Positions 58,233-64,000 of a DNA stretch of 64,000 nucleotides are shown piece after piece. Each line of letters starts with the position of its first letter. The stretch's first letter is position 1. Position numbers and translations under genes: made by a program. This DNA comes from Profftia tarda (GTDB lineage: Bacteria > Pseudomonadota > Gammaproteobacteria > Enterobacterales > Enterobacteriaceae): contig NZ_LR890047.1 of NCBI RefSeq assembly GCF_904848675.1, positions 806,001 through 870,000 of the forward strand, read 5' to 3'. The notes below the pieces were generated by a model. It was given only the letters and a program-made list of their open reading frames with translations, ran no database searches and was not told the DNA's origin.

Positions 58233-59530
58233 TCTGTACGGCAATATGGTTAGGAGTAGCTGGATTACTACTCCCTAAAATAGGAAATGCTGCACAAATC
58301 ATAAATATTCATGTGTTAAACGAAGAAAATATAGCGCGAATAAGACTAACTTTTAACGGTCCACCAAAATATAATTATTCTTTGCTAGCCAATTTACATA
58401 AAATGATAGTCAATATCAACAACACTAAAAAAAATATAAGAGGGCTGCCTATTACTTTTACTGGCAAGAATATATTAAGATCTATTCACCTCGCTCATAT
58501 CCTAAAACATAATAATGTTCAGCTTATTTTTGATCTAAACCACAAAACAAAAGTAATATCATCTTATCAAAGAAATAGTGTTTTATTTATTATAAAAAAT
58601 TATGCTCCCATAGCAAAAAAAAATGATTCATTACATGAATCACATATCTCTTCTACACACCATTCTAAAATTAGAACTTTGGGTATAACCACTAAACAAA
58701 GATCTCGATTATTTGATTCAACTAAACTTACAATAATAACTAAAAATAAAAATAGAGGTATAATATCTAAGCTACGCAGAAGTTACCACGATAATCATAG
58801 AATTGTAGTAGCCATTGATGCAGGTCACGGCGGAGAAGATCCTGGTGCCATCGGACATGATGGTTTATATGAAAAGCATGTTACGTTGGCAATCGCTAAA
58901 CGTCTAAAAAATTTAATGAAAACAGATAGAATATTCCAACCGGTTCTTATACGTACCGGAGACTATTTTTTATCGGTAATGGGGCGCTCTGAAACAGCGA
59001 GAAAACAACAAGCTAATCTTCTCATTTCTATACATTCTGATGCGGCACCAAATCGTAGAGCTTCAGGATCCTCAGTATGGTTATTATCAGACCGTCGTGC
59101 AAATAATGAAATGGCAAGCTGGTTGAGCAAACATAGCAAGAAATATGAATTACTTGGCGGTGCTGGTCATGTATTAACCAAAAATAGTCATGACAAATAC
59201 TTTAGTCACGCTGTTCTCGATTTGCAATTTGTTCACTCACAACGCGTAGGATCTGAGATAGCAATGCAGATTATTCAGCAACTAAAGTCAATTGGTAATC
59301 TACACAAAAGACATCCGGAACACGCAAGCTTAGGAATTCTGAGTTCCCTAGATATCCCTTCTCTGCTGATAGAAACTGGTTTTATCAGCAATATAGGAGA
59401 AGAACGTTTATTAGGAAGTGCTGTCTATCAAGAAAAAATTGCTAAGGCTATCTACACAGGAGTACGTAATTACTTTGTTGCACACTTGCACCAAAGTAGT
59501 TATAAGATATATAAACGAGCAAAGATCTGA
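58220..59530 (+). CDS. amiB: N-acetylmuramoyl-L-alanine amidase AmiB
   Basis: Periplasmic zinc amidase that splits septal peptidoglycan for daughter-cell separation; in E. coli it is activated by EnvC. It has a signal peptide (LGVAGLLLPKIGNAA), an AMIN domain (about 24-130), a Lys/Ser-rich linker and an Amidase_3 domain (about 190-420). VVAIDAGHGGEDPGAIG, SIHSDAAPN and ETGFISN provide the zinc and catalytic residues. At 436 residues it compares with 445 in E. coli. It follows tsaE, as in E. coli, and precedes the mutL pseudogene. Confidence 0.95.
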   Translation: MSKLICTAIWLGVAGLLLPKIGNAAQIINIHVLNEENIARIRLTFNGPPKYNYSLLANLHKMIVNINNTKKNIRGLPITFTGKNILRSIHLAHILKHNNVQLIFDLNHKTKVISSYQRNSVLFIIKNYAPIAKKNDSLHESHISSTHHSKIRTLGITTKQRSRLFDSTKLTIITKNKNRGIISKLRRSYHDNHRIVVAIDAGHGGEDPGAIGHDGLYEKHVTLAIAKRLKNLMKTDRIFQPVLIRTGDYFLSVMGRSETARKQQANLLISIHSDAAPNRRASGSSVWLLSDRRANNEMASWLSKHSKKYELLGGAGHVLTKNSHDKYFSHAVLDLQFVHSQRVGSEIAMQIIQQLKSIGNLHKRHPEHASLGILSSLDIPSLLIETGFISNIGEERLLGSAVYQEKIAKAIYTGVRNYFVAHLHQSSYKIYKRAKI

Positions 59531-59790
59531 GTATGATTAGCTTACTATGGGCAAAATTATTGGTCTAAAGTGTAACCTATTATAACAAAATTTAAATCGA
59601 AAAATTATTTAATAAACATAATGTAATTTAGGTCGTAACATAATCTAATATAGATATATTTTGGGTATTACAGGCTGTAAAGAGACTGCAACTAGAAAAG
59701 TATGCAGCAAAAAAATTATTTTTAAAAGAAATTTCTTGGTTCTGTAGATACAGATATTGAGCGTAATTATATACGAGAGAGTTAAATAAT

Positions 59791-61705
59791 ATACGTATTC
59801 AAGAGATCTTACTTATTTAAAGCTTGCTCATTAAAGGAATCTGGTGTTAGCAAAAAACTGGTAAGATACTTTTCTTTATTAGTTAAAAGAGTAATAAAAA
59901 TAATACTACAGATAGTTTGTAGAAACGTAAATATTACTATTGGAATAGATTTTAAAAAGACGAATCATGAATAAAATAACGATCATGGATAAGATAGATC
60001 TTAAAAAGATGAGCGTGTATATTAGCAGTTCATCCTTATTAAGTAAAACATTTAGTAGCAGATGATCTTGAAGAGATTATGAGACTAGTATTTTGTCGAG
60101 TAGTTATCATGGGTATAACCATCAAATCAATATTATATCTAAAACCATAATCCTTGCTCATATCTCATAATAATAAGGATGTGGTATATAAAGCTCTAGG
60201 AAAATATACATGGAATATAATGGTACAACAAGCTCCTATCCCCTTTCGTACTCTAAAAAGTTAAAGTATTTAATCTCCATAACACTCTATTAAACTATAC
60301 ATTTGTGGGCATGAAAAAATGAGTGTAGAACAATTAGTTCACTAATCCTCTTATCCATATTATCCTATTTTTAACTTAGTATCTAACTCTACCAGCATTT
60401 ATAATCTTACGAGAGCAACTCATCCTGTAAAAAATCAGATATATTAAAATTCAGTAGTACTATCTTAACTTGTAGTACTGCATTATTAGATAATATAATT
60501 TTTACATGCAAAATAAATAAATAGATTAAAGTATGTATGGTTTTTAATAGATATACCATAAGATACCCTAACTCATTGAAAAATAATAAGGTTATCTTAT
60601 TTTAGTATTATAAGTAATAAAATAAAGCACCATATTAGACAGATGGGTATGATCCGTCTTAACTAAATAGTGATTACTAGTATGCTTAGGTATATAATTT
60701 AGTATTGATATAAATTAAGAGTACTTTAACTGCTATCCAGCTTAGCACGAATTGCGTGTTATTCGTGGAAACTAGTCTAGTATTTTTACATTAGGTGAGA
60801 TTTATCTGGGAATCAACAGTCTTGTGCCATACCTACGAACACTTCAGAATAAAAAACAAAATACTCCCCGCTAGGAAAAGTGATATATTAAATTCTTGGG
60901 ATAAATACGTTCAACAAAATACTTGTATATAAAACCGTACAAATTTATCATTGATCTAATAAAATATATCTTTCTATATATAAAACATTATTCTTGTAGA
61001 GAGAAAGCATACTAAATATTTAAGAAGATTGCTCAAAATATTGCGCAGTATGATTCAGAGTTATAAGTATATTTTATAACTATTTGCTCGAAAATACTAA
61101 GATATTTCAACAGAAATGCCCCCTCGCATTATCCCTGAGATAGAGATAATATTTTTCCTAGTCGGTATTTTAATCAAATTATGTATTTCGCAAGCTAGGC
61201 ATAATGAACTATAATTTTAGTATATATGTAGTGTAAATAAAATAATAATATAACACAGTTATTACTAAGCACCACAGATCTCAGATCTATAAAGATTTCT
61301 GATACGATTTATACCTAATTTCGGATCTAATTAGATAAAGAACAAAAAACTGCACGGAAAAGATAATAATTTAGGTTTTTTATTACATGAATGGGAGAAA
61401 GATACTATATCTGATCTCCACTTATTACTATCAAATTACACTAATTAGATATGATTCCTTATCTCTTATATTTTATATCTCATTGAAACAACTTCAATCT
61501 ATTATAGTGAAGATCAGGATGTAGTTAGTTACAATCCTAGTTAAAAGGATTAGTCAAAAAACAAGTTGATAGCCGTACAATTATTTAGGTTAGCTCAAGA
61601 AACGATGCTCTGACTGCAGTAAAAATACTAAATTCTAAGTTATTATATCCTATAGATTTAAAACAAAAGCTCGCTTTGGTTAAAGTAATATTTACTAAGA
61701 GATAA
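59791..61705 (+). pseudogene. mutL: Decayed DNA mismatch repair gene mutL
   Basis: In E. coli mutL lies between amiB and miaA; the gap here is the right size. Collinear plus-strand remnants in shifting frames match MutL. LLVK near 59873 corresponds to the SVVKELVENS region. A sequence near 59982-60060 corresponds to the DNGCGI/KKDEL region through SK..S. DDLEEIMRLVF at 60062 corresponds to DDLEAIISLGF. A segment with NIMVQQAPIPFRTL (60181 onward) corresponds to NVTVKPAAHPVGTTL. PIDLKQKLALVK at 61649-61684 corresponds to SVDLHPAIKALK, ending at a TAA 13 bp before miaA. Many stops and frameshifts break the frame, so no MutL protein can be made. Confidence 0.75.
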
Positions 61706-61718
61706 ATCAAAAATATTT

Positions 61719-62675
61719 ATGACGAGAAACACAAATAACAACAACCCTCCTGCTATTTTTATGATGGGACCTACAGCCTCCGGTAAAACTGCTCTAGCTA
61801 TGGAAATCAGCAAGCATGTACCTGTTGAACTGATAAGCGTTGATTCAGCCATCATATACCGTGGAATGAATATCGGTACTTCTAAGCCAACCAAGCAGGA
61901 ATTAGCAGAGGTACCTCAGAGACTTATTAACATTCGAGATCCTAAAGAAAGTTATTCCGCCGCTGATTTTCGTTTGGATGCACTACGTGAAATGGCTGCG
62001 ATTACCTCAGAAGGCAAAATACCGTTGCTAGTTGGCGGGACAATGCTTTACTTTAAAACATTGCTGAAAGGAATCTCACCATTACCCGCCGCAAATCTGC
62101 AAATTCGCTCCCAAATAAAAAGTTGGATTCAATCTAAAGGCTGTAATATAGTACATCGTCAGTTACAATATATAGATCCAGAATCTGCATTTAAGATTCA
62201 TTCAAATGATCCACAGAGACTTACTCGAGCACTAGAAGTTTTCCTTATTTCGGGTAAAACCCTAACACAGCTTACGAGAAATTTATGCGAAAATCTACCT
62301 TATAATGTCTATCAATTTGCACTTGCTCCCGTGACACGGGAGCTATTACACAGAAGAATTGCCCTAAGATTTGAAAAGATGATAGCAGATGGTTTTGAGA
62401 ACGAAGTCAGAAATCTATTGAAGCGTTATGATTTACATAGAGAATTAAATTCCTTGCGCTGTATCGGTTACCGTCAAATGTTGTCGTATATATCAGAAGA
62501 AATAGATTATAATGATATGGTGTACCGTATACTTTGTGCAACGCGTCAATTAGCTAAACGTCAGATGACTTGGTTGCGTAGTTGGGAATCCGTGGAGTGG
62601 CTAGACAGTGACAAACCTGCACAAATGATAGGCAGAATTAAACATATTATTTTCAATAAAAGTAACAGAAACTAA
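61719..62675 (+). CDS. miaA: tRNA dimethylallyltransferase MiaA
   Basis: Transfers a dimethylallyl group to A37 of UNN-decoding tRNAs, the first step to ms2i6A. The P-loop GPTASGKT is at residues 17-24. ISVDSAIIYRGMNIGTSKPT and LLVGGTMLYFKTL are the substrate-binding motifs, and RCIGYRQM is present. At 318 residues it is close to E. coli (316). There is no good Shine-Dalgarno, possibly because it was once coupled to mutL. Hfq, which follows in E. coli, is absent. Confidence 0.96.
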   Translation: MTRNTNNNNPPAIFMMGPTASGKTALAMEISKHVPVELISVDSAIIYRGMNIGTSKPTKQELAEVPQRLINIRDPKESYSAADFRLDALREMAAITSEGKIPLLVGGTMLYFKTLLKGISPLPAANLQIRSQIKSWIQSKGCNIVHRQLQYIDPESAFKIHSNDPQRLTRALEVFLISGKTLTQLTRNLCENLPYNVYQFALAPVTRELLHRRIALRFEKMIADGFENEVRNLLKRYDLHRELNSLRCIGYRQMLSYISEEIDYNDMVYRILCATRQLAKRQMTWLRSWESVEWLDSDKPAQMIGRIKHIIFNKSNRN

Positions 62676-63208
62676 TCATTATCAAATATTATGATGACTT
62701 GTCGTAGTATGTAATACGAATTAATATAGAATACCACTAAAATCTAAATATTATTATTTTAGTAATATATGCTCTAAAAGAGCAGCACTCTTTTTAAGAC
62801 TTTTTAAGAGTAGATAATAAATATTTTATGATAAACAGAAGAAATATAAACTACTAAAATTATATCTATTTCTACAGAGTATTTTATGAGATTTTTGTTC
62901 TTTTATTTAAAGTTACGAAAATATATGTTTATAAAGAAACTGAATAAATAATTTTTTATTGTTAATAAAAAGAGCTAACCTAATTTTTTAAGTGCAGAAA
63001 TATATCATATGTCAGATATTTTCTATTGCTATATATAGAATTTATAATTTTTAAGACGCATCTAGATAAAAATCTAAAATTTTTTCTGTTATAAAGTACT
63101 ATTACCTTGATCTACCACTTTATAATTACACTTATCACATATTCTCGATCTAGAAGAAATAGTATAGCTTTTATGCATTTGACTGAAGGTAATACTACCT
63201 AAATTATA
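62676..63208. other. Non-coding gap between convergent miaA and nuoN
   Basis: About 0.5 kb. hfq would be expected after miaA from synteny but no trace is seen. A candidate terminator lies at 62771-62795. Confidence 0.45.
62771..62795 (+). terminator. Possible terminator after miaA
   Basis: GCTCT/AGAGC form a 5-bp stem with a 3-nt loop, followed 7 nt later by TTTTT. A second nested pair ACTCTT/AAGAGT spans 62788-62811. Moderate candidate for the end of the miaA transcript. Confidence 0.4.
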
Positions 63209-64000
63209 TTACATAATCAGTTGCGCTGTCTGTACCAGAAAAATTAGCGGTTGTGGAAAAATACCAAACAGCACCAGAGAGATTCCAGAAAGCAGCACCA
63301 CACATCCACCGGGAGTAAGCGCCCAGTTATGCGGCGTGTCACGAGCCAGCATTTCAGGCGCATGTAGATACATACTCACGGACACTCTTAAGTAAGAGTA
63401 TAGACCAATTGTACTACCCAACACAACAGTTCCGGTTAACCACCATAAATGTGCATTTATGCCTACAAAAATAATGTAGAACTTTCCTATAAAGCCAATC
63501 ATCATTGGGATACCAGCAAGAGACAACATTGAAACTGTCATCAATGTAGACAAAATAGGTTTGTGCCAGAATAGACCTCGGTATGAAAAAAGAGATTCTG
63601 TATCGGGACCGCTATATGGACTAGACATCAGGCTCACAATTCCAAAAGAAGACAAGCTCGCGAGCAAATAAGAGATCAAATATACACCAACTGCTTCAAG
63701 GGAAATTTGCTGGCTTTGCACAGCAATAAGTGTTACTAATAAATATCCTAGATGAGCTACAGAAGAGTAACCTAGTAAGCGCTTAATATTTTTCTGGGTG
63801 ATTGCCATCAGATTACCAAAAAGAATAGAACAAATTGCAATTACCCCTATAACTAGCCGAATATTCTCGCTTTTAGTTACAGGAAAAGATATAAAAAAAC
63901 GCATAAATGCTGAAAATATAGCAATTTTAGTAGCAGTGGCTAAAAAGGTCAGAACTGGTGCTGGAGCACCTTGATACACATCTGGGGTCCACAGATGGAA
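63209..64000 (-). CDS. nuoN: NADH-quinone oxidoreductase subunit N, C-terminal part (5' end outside window)
   Basis: Antiporter-like membrane subunit of respiratory complex I, involved in proton pumping. The frame is open to the window edge (FHLWTPDVYQGAPAPVLTFL), so the N-terminal part lies beyond base 64000. NIKRLLGYSSVAHLGYLLV, SLAGIPMMIGFIGKFYIIF and the C-terminal LIFLVQTAQLIM match E. coli NuoN. About 264 residues are visible. NuoN is normally the last nuo gene, so the rest of the nuo operon is expected upstream outside the window. Confidence 0.96.
   Translation of the reverse strand, partial: FHLWTPDVYQGAPAPVLTFLATATKIAIFSAFMRFFISFPVTKSENIRLVIGVIAICSILFGNLMAITQKNIKRLLGYSSVAHLGYLLVTLIAVQSQQISLEAVGVYLISYLLASLSSFGIVSLMSSPYSGPDTESLFSYRGLFWHKPILSTLMTVSMLSLAGIPMMIGFIGKFYIIFVGINAHLWWLTGTVVLGSTIGLYSYLRVSVSMYLHAPEMLARDTPHNWALTPGGCVVLLSGISLVLFGIFPQPLIFLVQTAQLIM

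Overview
The window comes from a degrading, strongly A+T-rich gammaproteobacterial genome. Every recognisable protein is an Enterobacterales orthologue, often close to full length and collinear with Escherichia coli (leuS-lptE-holA-nadD-mrdA-mrdB, psd-mscM, znuB/znuA-mepM, the S10-spc-alpha ribosomal cluster, tsaE-amiB-mutL-miaA). Only about 60% of the window is coding by my count. Genes are separated by AT-rich deserts of 0.3-3.5 kb, some of which still carry decayed genes. No insertion sequence, phage gene, CRISPR array, tRNA or rRNA was seen. This pattern fits an obligate or long-term insect endosymbiont, possibly one of the low-coding-density Sodalis-allied symbionts. The species cannot be fixed from the sequence alone.

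Layout. 1-7.3 kb (+): end of leuS, lptE, holA, nadD, a gap where E. coli has rsfS-rlmH, then mrdA-mrdB for cell elongation. 7.4-9.6 kb (-): deoB-deoD nucleoside salvage. 10.5-12.1 kb (+): yegH (TerC/CBS). 12.4-16.8 kb (-): psd-mscM. 18.4-19.1 kb (-): dnaC. 21.3-25.2 kb: znuB (-), a decayed znuC (-), znuA (+, signal peptide out of frame at a run of ten A) and mepM (+). 25.7-39.4 kb (-): the S10, spc and alpha ribosomal operons with secY and rpoA, including rpmD (L30) and rpmJ (L36). A terminator and promoter sit between rpsQ and rplN, and a promoter lies about 160 nt ahead of rpsJ. 40.9-42.1 kb: fldA inside a 187-bp near-perfect inverted repeat. 43.0 kb: fur with a Fur-box-like site. Then suhB, tusA (-), dcuA, mlaA and rapZ (-), separated by deserts. 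57.7-62.7 kb (+): tsaE-amiB-[mutL pseudogene]-miaA. 63.2-64 kb (-): 3' part of nuoN.

Retained functions: translation (ribosomal proteins, LeuRS, TsaE and MiaA tRNA modification, TusA sulfur relay), protein export (SecY), transcription (RpoA, SuhB), replication (HolA, DnaC), NAD synthesis, envelope building and upkeep (LptE, MrdA/MrdB, MepM, AmiB, MlaA, Psd, MscM), iron/redox (Fur, flavodoxin), complex I and a C4-dicarboxylate carrier. Losses caught in progress are mismatch repair (mutL), the zinc-importer ATPase (znuC) and possibly others.

Most notable observations: SuhB has lost three of the four metal ligands expected for inositol monophosphatase while the rest of the protein is well kept; fldA is flanked by a 187-bp inverted repeat with one mismatch; znuA appears to need slippage on an A10 run to gain its signal peptide while znuC next to it is dead; mutL is a pseudogene that still aligns end to end; and there is an (AGCTTATT)8 array. 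I found no clear evidence of an undescribed multi-gene system. The novelty here is in decay and rearrangement.
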